Shown here in pieces: positions 1 to 6,832 of a stretch of DNA of 64,000 nucleotides (positions are counted from its first letter, which is position 1; every line of letters starts with the position of its first letter). The stretch is from NCBI GenBank assembly GCA_016708125.1, contig JADJGF010000001.1, forward strand, positions 434,001 to 498,000, read 5' to 3'. Under the pieces are notes generated by a model, which had not been told where the DNA came from, made no database searches, and saw only the letters and a list, made by a program, of their open reading frames with translations. A program made the translations under genes and the position numbers. Source of the DNA: Ignavibacteriota bacterium (GTDB lineage: Bacteria > Bacteroidota > Ignavibacteria > Ignavibacteriales > Melioribacteraceae).

Positions 1-745
1 GAGACGCGAAAGTGACGGAGTTAAAAGATATGTTCATTTAAGTACCGGAAATTATAATGCTTCGACAGCTAAGTTATATACTGACTTTGGATTATTCACA
101 TCAGATAAAGAAATTTGTGAAGATGTTTCGGAAGTTTTCAATTATCTAACTGGTTATTCAGAAAAAAGCGAATTTAAAAAATTATTTGTATCGCCCATAA
201 ATACGCGTACTAAAATTATCAATTTAATTAAGCGTGAAATTGAAAATGTAAAAAACGGCGGCGAAGGTTATTTAATTTTCAAATTTAATTCGCTTGTCGA
301 TAACTCAATAATTGCCGCTTTATATGAAGCTTCACAAAATGGAGTTAAGATTGATTTAATTATTAGAGGAATTTGTTGTTTAAAACCTCAAGTAAAAGGA
401 TTAAGTGAAAATATAAATGTGAGAAGTATAATTGGAAGATTTCTTGAGCATAGCCGAATTTATTATTTCTTCAATAACGGTAACAAAGAAATGTATTTAA
501 GCAGCGCCGATTTAATGCCAAGAAATTTAGACAGACGAGTTGAAACGACTTTCCCTATTGAGAATAAGGAAATTAAAGAAAATATTTTGAAAAATGTTCT
601 GCAAGTATTTTTGAATGATAACACCAAAACAAGAATTTTAAATTCCGATGGTGATTATTCTAGAATTTATCCATCTGAAGGTGAAGAAGAAATTTCTGTT
701 CAAGAAATTTTAATGAAAGGTAATTCTCTATATTCGTTAAAATAA
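1..745 (+). CDS. ppk: Polyphosphate kinase 1, C-terminal part (5' truncated by window edge)
   Basis: The reading frame is open from base 2 to the stop at 743-745, giving about 247 residues of the C-terminal half of PPK1. PPK1 makes long-chain polyphosphate from ATP reversibly. The fragment starts in the conserved stretch YVHLSTGNYN, followed by the YTDFGL and FNYLTG blocks typical of the C-terminal phospholipase D-like domains. The second catalytic-domain histidine lies in the motif LEHSR (His codon 449-451), matching the second essential histidine of the E. coli enzyme. The first catalytic histidine would lie upstream of the window. An internal GTG at 419 opens a shorter ORF, but homology continues upstream of it, so it is not the start. 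The gene converges on feoB with 13 bases between the stops. Confidence 0.93.
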   Translation, partial: RRESDGVKRYVHLSTGNYNASTAKLYTDFGLFTSDKEICEDVSEVFNYLTGYSEKSEFKKLFVSPINTRTKIINLIKREIENVKNGGEGYLIFKFNSLVDNSIIAALYEASQNGVKIDLIIRGICCLKPQVKGLSENINVRSIIGRFLEHSRIYYFFNNGNKEMYLSSADLMPRNLDRRVETTFPIENKEIKENILKNVLQVFLNDNTKTRILNSDGDYSRIYPSEGEEEISVQEILMKGNSLYSLK

Positions 746-758
746 ATTTATTTCTTTA

Positions 759-2192
759 CTAAAATAATCTATAAACTTGAGCAACCAAAAAACAAACTGT
801 TAATCCCAAAACTACTGGGAAAATAGTTGAAAATATCGTCCACTTTAAACTTCCCGTTTCCTTATAGATTGTATAAATAGTAGTTGAGCACGGATTATGA
901 ATTAAACTAAATAACATAAGATTAATTCCGGTTAAAACTGTCCAGCCACCGGCTTTTAAAATTTCACCAGTTTCATTTACGGAATCAAGTTCAAACATTA
1001 CTCCCGAGCCGGAACCAGCATCAACAATTCCTGCACTCATTACCGTTAACATTAAAATAGTTGGAATTACAATTTCATTTGCGGGAATTGCAATAATATA
1101 TGCAAGTAAAATTACTCCATTTAATCCAATAAATAATGCAAATGGATCAGTAAAAACAATAAAATATTCGGCCAGAGAAATTTCATTTACATTAATATTT
1201 GCAACTAACCAAATTACCATTCCAGCCGGAACAGCGAAAACAATTGCTCGCCACAAAACAAAAATTGTTCTATCAACTAATGAAGTATAAAGTGTTTGTA
1301 AAATTCTTGGCGGTCTATACGGCGGAAGTTCTAAACTAAAAGCAGAAGCCTCACCTTTTAAAACTGTTCTCGATAAAGTCCAAGAAATTACTAAACTTAA
1401 AAAAATTCCTAAAAGCGCAACTCCAACTACAGCCGATGCAGAAGCCAAACTTGCCAAATTTGGTGGAACTAAACCCCCAATAAAAATTGATGCTATCAAA
1501 ATTTGCGTTGGCCATCTCCCGTTACACAATGAAAAATTATTTGTAATTATTGCTATTAATCTTTCTCTCGGACTATCAATAACTCTTGCCGCAATTACTC
1601 CAGCAGCATTGCAACCAAATCCCATACTCATTGTTAAAGCTTGTTTTCCATGAGCGCCGGCTTTCTGAAAAAGTTTATCCATATTAAACGCAACTCTTGG
1701 TAAATATCCAAAATCTTCTAACAATGTAAATAGTGGAAAAAATATTGCCATTGGCGGAAGCATTACGCTGATTACCCAAGCCATTGCAAGGTAAGCGCCA
1801 TCAATAAAAAGTCCATCTATAAAATGAGGAATTCCAATTGATAACGATGCACTTTTTAGAATTGGATGAATTTTATCAATAAGAAATTCTGCAATTAATC
1901 CGGAAGGATAATTTGCGCCTTGTATTGTTAACCAAAATACAATTGCTAAAAGAAAAAACATAATTGGGAATCCCAGTAATCTGCTTGTAACAATTTTATC
2001 TAATGAAACTTCCCATTCTGTTCTTAATTTATTTTTTTCATTAATTATTGATTTTGTTGCAATCAAATTTGCATCACTAAAAATGGATTCGGTAATTGAA
2101 TCATGTAAGTTTTCACCCAAATCCCATCTTAGTGAATCGGCATAATTTAGTAAATCAATATTTTTATTTGAACTATTTTTTACATCATTCAT
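759..2192 (-). CDS. feoB: FeoB C-terminal permease half (split ferrous iron transporter)
   Basis: The 477-residue protein is the membrane part of the Fe(II) transporter FeoB without its GTPase domain. Residues 1-60 look like the last helix of the FeoB helical (GDI) domain plus the linker. Hydrophobic helices start at about residue 73. The FeoB signature LEDFGYLPR is at about 158-166 and the two gate regions carry conserved cysteines at about 194 (GFGCN) and 223 (SLCNGR). The C-terminal FeoB helices follow. The start ATG overlaps the stop of the GTPase gene as ATGA (2189-2192), which suggests termination-reinitiation. A fused FeoB is normally about 650-800 residues; the two halves sum to 744. 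Both ORFs are intact, so a genuine gene split is more likely than decay, although a sequencing frameshift cannot be excluded. Confidence 0.93.
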   Translation of the reverse strand: MNDVKNSSNKNIDLLNYADSLRWDLGENLHDSITESIFSDANLIATKSIINEKNKLRTEWEVSLDKIVTSRLLGFPIMFFLLAIVFWLTIQGANYPSGLIAEFLIDKIHPILKSASLSIGIPHFIDGLFIDGAYLAMAWVISVMLPPMAIFFPLFTLLEDFGYLPRVAFNMDKLFQKAGAHGKQALTMSMGFGCNAAGVIAARVIDSPRERLIAIITNNFSLCNGRWPTQILIASIFIGGLVPPNLASLASASAVVGVALLGIFLSLVISWTLSRTVLKGEASAFSLELPPYRPPRILQTLYTSLVDRTIFVLWRAIVFAVPAGMVIWLVANINVNEISLAEYFIVFTDPFALFIGLNGVILLAYIIAIPANEIVIPTILMLTVMSAGIVDAGSGSGVMFELDSVNETGEILKAGGWTVLTGINLMLFSLIHNPCSTTIYTIYKETGSLKWTIFSTIFPVVLGLTVCFLVAQVYRLF

Positions 2193-2992
2193 ACTGCTTC
2201 ACCAATCTGATTTGAAGAAAGAATTCCAATATTTCCAATTTCACCGGATTTTACAGCATCAATAATTGTTTGATCACCTTCAAGTAATCTTATTGCAACC
2301 CATCTTGCATTTGGCAAATCAGGAAAAACATTTTTGATTCTTTCACTTAATTGATCAATAGTTATATTGATTTTTTTTGAATATCCTTTAACTCTATGCG
2401 GAACACAAACATATTCCCCTTTTGCAACTTGATGAATATATTCCAACAACTGATTCATTCCTGTTCTGCTTCTTGCAGAAGTTGCAACCACCGGAATTCC
2501 TAATTGTTTTGATAATTCTCGTTCATTTATTTTTATTTTTTTTCGTTCGGCTTCGTCAATTAAATTAAGACATATAATTGCTCTATTTGTAATTTCTAAA
2601 ATTTGAAGAACTAAATTTAAATTGCGTTCAAGTTTTGTAGAATCAACAACAATTACAGTTACATCAGGCTGACCGAATAAAATAAAATTTCTTGCAACTT
2701 CTTCATCAGCGCTTGTGGAAAGTAAAGAATAAGTCCCAGGTAAATCAACAATTTTATATTTATTTTCATTGAATTCAAATCCGCCTTCTGCTCGCGTAAC
2801 TGTTTTTCCGGGCCAATTTCCGGTGTGTTGCCTTAATCCCGTTAGATTATTAAAAATTGTACTTTTTCCTGTATTGGGATTTCCTGCCAAAGCAACAACA
2901 TAATTGAAACCGTGCATATCAACGCCTAATTTTATTAGGTTTGCTAAGTTATGTGCCGGGCAATTTGCGCAATCACTTTTTGTATTTGTCAT
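2189..2992 (-). CDS. feoB: FeoB N-terminal GTPase half (NFeoB)
   Basis: This 267-residue protein is the cytosolic G domain of FeoB plus most of its helical domain. G1 is GNPNTGKS (37-44), followed by the FeoB-typical NWPGKTV segment with the G2 threonine at about 64. G3 is DLPG (83-86), G4 is NLID (143-146) and G5 is around SARSRTG (172-178). Before the G domain is a cysteine-bearing tail, CANCPAH (8-14), of unknown role. The protein has no membrane segment, so it must act on the permease encoded by the next gene, which it overlaps by four bases. It starts 3 bases after the stop of the DtxR-FeoA gene. It should hydrolyse GTP to control Fe(II) uptake. Confidence 0.94.
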   Translation of the reverse strand: MTNTKSDCANCPAHNLANLIKLGVDMHGFNYVVALAGNPNTGKSTIFNNLTGLRQHTGNWPGKTVTRAEGGFEFNENKYKIVDLPGTYSLLSTSADEEVARNFILFGQPDVTVIVVDSTKLERNLNLVLQILEITNRAIICLNLIDEAERKKIKINERELSKQLGIPVVATSARSRTGMNQLLEYIHQVAKGEYVCVPHRVKGYSKKINITIDQLSERIKNVFPDLPNARWVAIRLLEGDQTIIDAVKSGEIGNIGILSSNQIGEAV

Positions 2993-2995
2993 TTT

Positions 2996-4024
2996 TTAAC
3001 CAACATTTTTAAGAATTACTTGTTTTGCATGATCTTTTCGCAAAGCCACAATTGTATCTTTTACAACAAACGCAATAGGGTCATTCAACGGACTTTTCAT
3101 CAAAACAGAAATTTTTGCTCCCGGAACAATTCCAAAATCTAACAATCTTCTTCTTTGCTGTCCTCTACACTCCGGAAGAATTTGTAAAATTTCACCTTCT
3201 TCACCGGTTTTCAAGCTTAATAAATCTTTATGAAGTTCTTCTATAAACTCTTTTTGCTCAGCTAATTCAACATGAATATTTGATGCAATAAGCGGTGTAA
3301 TATTTTTTTCTATTCCGTCTGAAATAATTATTAATTTCTTATTTGATTTACTGAGAAGTTTAATAACTTTTCCGGGATAAAGTTTTTCGTCAATTAAATT
3401 CATGTAAATTGATTTTGGCTCATCTTCAATATGTAATATTTTTACTGTATCACCAGCTTTAATTTCATTTAAAGAAATACCTTTTTTTTCCGGTAAAATT
3501 CCATCATTTGTCGGAATTGGATCACCGTGCGGATCAAATTTAGGATTACCAATTTTTGCAGATAATAAATCAGCTTCGGCTGGTGTCATGAAATGTTCTA
3601 TCAATTCTGCCTGCTCATGCCAATCTAATTCTTTCGTTCCAATTTCATCGGCTAAATAACTTTCCCATAATCTGTGAACTCTAATTATTCGAAGTGCATA
3701 TTGTTTACCGGATCCTGTAAGTAAAATTCCCTGATCATTTATTTCAATTAAATTTAGTTTTTTTAATTTTGAAACAATATGGGATGCGCTATCGGTTGAG
3801 ATTCTTAAATTTCCGGCAATACTATTTAAGGTTGGTTTTAATTTGTGATACTCATAATCAAAAATATGTTTTAATGCATCTTCAAGCTGAACTTTTTTAT
3901 TCGAGATTTTAAATTTTTTATACTTTGCAAAAATTCCTTTTTGCGGATAAAAAACAATTAAACTTAAGAATAGTATGATTATAAATATTGTTAATGAAAT
4001 TATAGGACTAATTGTCATTATCAT
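2996..4024 (-). CDS. Membrane-anchored DtxR-like / FeoA fusion protein
   Basis: The protein has about 342 residues. It carries one strongly hydrophobic N-terminal helix (about 6-27). A winged-helix DtxR-like domain follows (about 45-105), then the DtxR metal-binding/dimerisation domain, with HRLWE, a second HxxE-type segment and DPHGDPIP at about 110-175. Two FeoA-like SH3 domains complete it (about 190-255 and 265-342; the second has the clear FeoA motif QQRRRLLDFGIVPG). FeoA normally binds FeoB, and DtxR proteins sense Fe(II) or Mn(II). Here both functions sit on one membrane-tethered chain directly upstream of feoB. The ORF can open at TTG 4030, but ATG 4024 has better spacing from a GAGAGA box. 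It overlaps the preceding regulator gene by about 17 bases. Whether it still binds DNA is unknown. Confidence 0.85.
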   Translation of the reverse strand: MIMTISPIISLTIFIIILFLSLIVFYPQKGIFAKYKKFKISNKKVQLEDALKHIFDYEYHKLKPTLNSIAGNLRISTDSASHIVSKLKKLNLIEINDQGILLTGSGKQYALRIIRVHRLWESYLADEIGTKELDWHEQAELIEHFMTPAEADLLSAKIGNPKFDPHGDPIPTNDGILPEKKGISLNEIKAGDTVKILHIEDEPKSIYMNLIDEKLYPGKVIKLLSKSNKKLIIISDGIEKNITPLIASNIHVELAEQKEFIEELHKDLLSLKTGEEGEILQILPECRGQQRRRLLDFGIVPGAKISVLMKSPLNDPIAFVVKDTIVALRKDHAKQVILKNVG

Positions 4025-4685
4025 TTTCAATCTCTCTCACAAAAATATTTTCAATAATTTTTTCACTAAGCATTTGCTTAGTTTTATTAATATTGATTAA
4101 AATTGAACCATCAAAATTTATTTTATCTAAAATTGAAATTTCTTTATTAAGCGAAATACTAATTTTTGATAAATATTTCATCAGTTCATCAGATTTATCA
4201 TTTACCCGCACAATTAAATATTTTTTATTGATGCTGCATTCCTTCATTGGAATATCATCTTTAACCGCACGAAATTCCCCCCTTTTATTCGGGATTGGTT
4301 CGCCATGCGGATCAAGGCTTGGGAAATTCAAATGCTCATCAATCTTATCAATCAAATTTATTGTAGTACAATGTTCTAATTTTTCAGCTTCAGCGTGAAC
4401 TTCATCCCAAGATAATCCTAAAGTTTCGATAAGAAATAATTCCCACAATCTATGTTTACGAATAACATCAATTGCAATTTTTTTTCCCTTGGCTAATAAT
4501 TTTATTCCCTTAAACTTTCTGTATTCAATATAACCTTGCTGCGATAATTTATTTGCCATCTCTGAAATTGCAGCTTTAGAAACATTTAGTTCTTTTGCCA
4601 ATTCTGATGAAGTTATCATTTTCCCATTTAAACTATTCTGCATGAAAATGGTTTTTAAATAATTTTCTTTTGATATTGTTGCCAT
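4008..4685 (-). CDS. DtxR/MntR-family metal-dependent transcriptional regulator
   Basis: This is a soluble 225-residue DtxR-family repressor. Residues 1-65 form the winged helix, with recognition-helix area VSKAAISEMANKLSQQGYI. Residues 66-145 are the metal-binding dimerisation domain, with HRLWELFL, an HAEAEKLEH segment and DPHGEPIP providing candidate His and Glu ligands. The tail resembles a degenerate SH3/FeoA-like domain. A longer reading frame opens at TTG 4748 but would cover the upstream inverted repeat and promoter, so ATG 4685 is preferred. It heads the iron operon and probably represses it when metal is replete. It could sense Mn rather than Fe; the feo genes behind it favour iron. 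Confidence 0.9.
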   Translation of the reverse strand: MATISKENYLKTIFMQNSLNGKMITSSELAKELNVSKAAISEMANKLSQQGYIEYRKFKGIKLLAKGKKIAIDVIRKHRLWELFLIETLGLSWDEVHAEAEKLEHCTTINLIDKIDEHLNFPSLDPHGEPIPNKRGEFRAVKDDIPMKECSINKKYLIVRVNDKSDELMKYLSKISISLNKEISILDKINFDGSILININKTKQMLSEKIIENIFVREIENDNDN

Positions 4686-4695
4686 AATTATTATA

Positions 4696-4729
4696 AAGTT
4701 AGGTATACTTAATTTTAAAGTCAAGTATA
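4696..4729 (-). promoter_or_regulatory. Candidate promoter and DtxR-type operator of the feo operon
   Basis: A perfect 7-base inverted repeat, TATACTT (4704-4710) and AAGTATA (4723-4729), is separated by 12 bases just upstream of the regulator start. On the minus strand a TTGACT box (4724-4719) lies 17 bases from TAACTT (4701-4696), which could be -35 and -10 elements, so the dyad would cover the promoter. The predicted transcript start is only a few bases from ATG 4685. The operator role is inferred from position and symmetry. Confidence 0.35.
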
Positions 4730-4768
4730 TTTTATTTCTCTTAATCAAGTTTGCTAAATCTTAGTAAC

Positions 4769-4797
4769 TTGGTTATCAAACTCCTAATTCCTATTTT
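4769..4797 (+). promoter_or_regulatory. Candidate sigma-70-like promoter of mrp-nfu-tpiA
   Basis: TTGGTT (4769-4774) and TATTTT (4792-4797) are separated by 17 bases in the divergent intergenic region, about 36 bases before the mrp start. The -10 match is imperfect in this AT-rich DNA. Confidence 0.3.
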
Positions 4798-4833
4798 TAC
4801 TTTATTATTATTAAAAATTTAGAAAGAAATTTT

Positions 4834-5685
4834 ATGGCAGAAAATTTAAGCGGACAAATTGGAACATTACACACAAAACTTTTACCTAATGTAAAATATA
4901 CTATTGCTGTTGCAAGTGGAAAAGGCGGCGTTGGGAAAAGTACAGTATCAGTAAATTTAGCATTAGCTTTATCTAAATTAGGTGCAAAAGTTGGATTATT
5001 AGATGCTGATATTTACGGACCGAGCATTCCTTTAATGATGGGAATTACCGGAAAACCGAAAATTTATCAAAATGAGGGAACGAACAAAATGGTTCCTTTA
5101 GAAAATTATGGAATAAAATTAATGTCAATCGGATTTTTAATTGATGATGATAATCCCGTAATTTGGCGCGGACCAATGGCGAGCGGCGCATTAAAGCAAT
5201 TTATGTCTGATGTTGATTGGGGAGAATTGGATTATCTAATTTACGATTTACCACCTGGAACCGGAGATATTCAATTGACTTTAGTGCAGACAATTCCTTT
5301 AACTGGTGCAATAATTGTTACAACTCCTCAAGAAGTATCTTTAATTGATGCTAAAAAAGGTTTAAAAATGTTTGAAAAAGTAAATGTTCCGGTTTACGGA
5401 ATTATTGAAAATATGAGTTATTTCATTGCACCGGATACTGGAAATAAATATAATATTTTTGGATCTGGCGGCGGAAAAAGTTTAGCCAACGAACTTAACT
5501 CAAGGTTTCTTGGCGGAATTCCGATTGATCCAAGAATTTGTGAAGGCGGAGATAACGGAAAACCAATTGTTCAAGTTTTACCGGAAAGTGAAGAATCACA
5601 AATAATAATTGGAATTGCACAAAATTTAATAACATCCGTAGAAACAAATGCTGCATCGGCTTCTGATATAGAAATTGAATTATAA
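4834..5685 (+). CDS. mrp: Mrp/ApbC-type P-loop ATPase, iron-sulfur cluster carrier
   Basis: The 283-residue protein has the deviant Walker A motif GKGGVGKST at about residues 30-38, the LLDADIYGPS switch region and the DLPPGTGD motif of the MinD/Mrp family. Mrp proteins carry and transfer Fe-S clusters in the cytosol. The C-terminal CxxC used by ApbC and Nbp35 to bind the bridging cluster is absent: after ENMSYFI the sequence reads APDTG. Loss of this motif is seen in other Mrp subgroups and does not by itself mean loss of function. The family's usual N-terminal MIP18-like domain is also missing. An AGAAAGAAA purine run precedes the ATG. It abuts an NFU gene, which supports the Fe-S role. Confidence 0.92.
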   Translation: MAENLSGQIGTLHTKLLPNVKYTIAVASGKGGVGKSTVSVNLALALSKLGAKVGLLDADIYGPSIPLMMGITGKPKIYQNEGTNKMVPLENYGIKLMSIGFLIDDDNPVIWRGPMASGALKQFMSDVDWGELDYLIYDLPPGTGDIQLTLVQTIPLTGAIIVTTPQEVSLIDAKKGLKMFEKVNVPVYGIIENMSYFIAPDTGNKYNIFGSGGGKSLANELNSRFLGGIPIDPRICEGGDNGKPIVQVLPESEESQIIIGIAQNLITSVETNAASASDIEIEL

Positions 5686-5922
5686 ATGATACAGATTGAT
5701 AAGAATATTATTTTACAAACTTTAGAATCAATTAGACCATTTCTCAATGAAGATAATGGCGATATTGAATTTGTAAATATTACCGAAGACGGAATTGTTG
5801 AAGTTAAGCTTCTTGGCGCATGTGCAGATTGCCCAATGTCAACAATGACTTTGAGAGCCGGTGTTGAACGGGCTTTGTTAAAAGCGATTCCACAAATAAA
5901 AAGAGTTGAATCAATAAATTAA
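5686..5922 (+). CDS. NifU C-terminal-domain (NFU) Fe-S scaffold protein
   Basis: This 78-residue single-domain protein begins on the base after the Mrp stop, so the two are translationally coupled. It contains the NFU motif GACADCPMST, whose CxxC pair binds a [4Fe-4S] cluster at a dimer interface. The preceding LNEDNGDIEFV stretch is also typical of the family. It probably builds or carries clusters handed on with the adjacent Mrp. Length matches stand-alone NFU domains. Confidence 0.93.
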   Translation: MIQIDKNIILQTLESIRPFLNEDNGDIEFVNITEDGIVEVKLLGACADCPMSTMTLRAGVERALLKAIPQIKRVESIN

Positions 5923-5934
5923 ATTTGGAGTAAA

Positions 5935-6690
5935 ATGAGAAAGTACATTATTGCCGGAAATTGGAAAATGAACAAAAATTTATCTGAAGCAATACAATTA
6001 GTTTCAGATTTGAAAACTGAATTGGATGGTAAAACGATAAACGCCGAAGTTATAGTTGCACCAACTTTTATAGCTTTAGAAGCTGTAAAATCTTTAATTA
6101 AAGGAACTTCAATAAAATTAAGTGCACAAAATATGCATTCTTCAGATTCAGGCGCTTTTACGGGAGAAATTTCCGCAGATATGTTAAAAAGTGTTGGATG
6201 TGAATATGTTATTCTTGGTCATTCCGAACGAAGAACAATTTTTGGTGAAACCGATGAATTTATAAATCAAAAAGTTAAACAAGCATTAAAAAATAATTTA
6301 ATTCCTATTTTATGCTGCGGTGAATCTTTAGAAGAAAGAGAAAACGGTACAACTTTTAAAGTAGTAGAATCTCAAATAAGAGCATGTTTAAGCGGTTTAT
6401 CAGACGAAGAAATTAAAAATGTTGTAATTGCTTATGAACCAATTTGGGCTATTGGAACCGGTAAAACCGCTTCTCCAGAGCAAGCTCAAGAAGTTCATGA
6501 ATTTATTAGAACTTTGCTGACAAATTTAACAAACGCAGAAATAGCTTCAGAAATTACAATTCAATATGGCGGAAGCGTAAATGCAAAAAACGCAAAAGAA
6601 TTATTATCCAAACCGGATATTGATGGCGCATTAGTCGGCGGCGCTTGTTTAAAAGCAGATTCTTTTAGAGATATTATTCTAAGTGTGTAA
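5935..6690 (+). CDS. tpiA: Triosephosphate isomerase
   Basis: The 251-residue glycolytic enzyme interconverts dihydroxyacetone phosphate and glyceraldehyde 3-phosphate. AGNWKMN near residue 8 holds the catalytic Lys, GHSERR at about 98 holds the electrophilic His, EPIWAIGTGKTA at about 168 holds the catalytic Glu and flexible loop, and QYGGSV with GALVGGA near the C-terminus form the phosphate-binding site. All catalytic residues are present. A TTTGGAG site lies a few bases before ATG. It is last in the mrp-nfu-tpiA set and is followed by a GC-rich hairpin. Confidence 0.98.
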   Translation: MRKYIIAGNWKMNKNLSEAIQLVSDLKTELDGKTINAEVIVAPTFIALEAVKSLIKGTSIKLSAQNMHSSDSGAFTGEISADMLKSVGCEYVILGHSERRTIFGETDEFINQKVKQALKNNLIPILCCGESLEERENGTTFKVVESQIRACLSGLSDEEIKNVVIAYEPIWAIGTGKTASPEQAQEVHEFIRTLLTNLTNAEIASEITIQYGGSVNAKNAKELLSKPDIDGALVGGACLKADSFRDIILSV

Positions 6691-6695
6691 TTTTT

Positions 6696-6723
6696 TTAGG
6701 GGTAAATTTAATTTTACCCCTAA
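6696..6723 (+). terminator. Hairpin terminator after tpiA
   Basis: An 11-base perfect stem, TTAGGGGTAAA (6696-6706) with TTTACCCCTAA (6713-6723), has a 6-base loop and starts 6 bases after the tpiA stop. The T-rich stretch after it (TTCTTCT) is weak. A T run precedes the stem, which would favour termination on the other strand too. Confidence 0.6.
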
Positions 6724-6729
6724 TTCTTC

Positions 6730-6754
6730 TAACTTATTGTAATAAAATAAGTTA
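6730..6754. repeat. AT-rich inverted repeat between tpiA and the GH2-like gene
   Basis: TAACTTATT (6730-6738) is mirrored by AATAAGTTA (6746-6754) around a 7-base loop, directly after the tpiA terminator hairpin. It could be a second terminator stem or a regulator site in front of the downstream promoter. Confidence 0.35.
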
Positions 6755-6770
6755 ACAAATACATATCGAA

Positions 6771-6799
6771 TTGATTTCGCCTCTTTTTTTTAGTATATT
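6771..6799 (+). promoter_or_regulatory. Candidate promoter of the GH2-like gene and following smc set
   Basis: TTGATT (6771-6776) and TATATT (6794-6799) are 17 bases apart, ending 33 bases before ATG 6833. Position after a terminator and spacing fit a housekeeping-type promoter. Confidence 0.4.
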
Positions 6800-6832
6800 T
6801 TCAAACTATTTTAATACTAATATTTTACTTAA

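Noticed and set aside
419..745. Separate 108-residue gene with a GTG start
   Set aside because: The same frame is open to the left window edge and continues PPK1 homology, so it is the end of ppk.
740..753. Palindrome AAATAAATTTATTT at the ppk-feoB convergence as a terminator
   Set aside because: It consists only of A and T and overlaps the ppk stop; a stem of this kind is too weak to call a terminator.
2189..2192. FeoB break as a pseudogene frameshift
   Set aside because: Both halves keep intact motifs, the junction is a clean ATGA and a weak ribosome site (GGTGA) lies before the second ATG; a sequencing error remains possible but is not the favoured reading.
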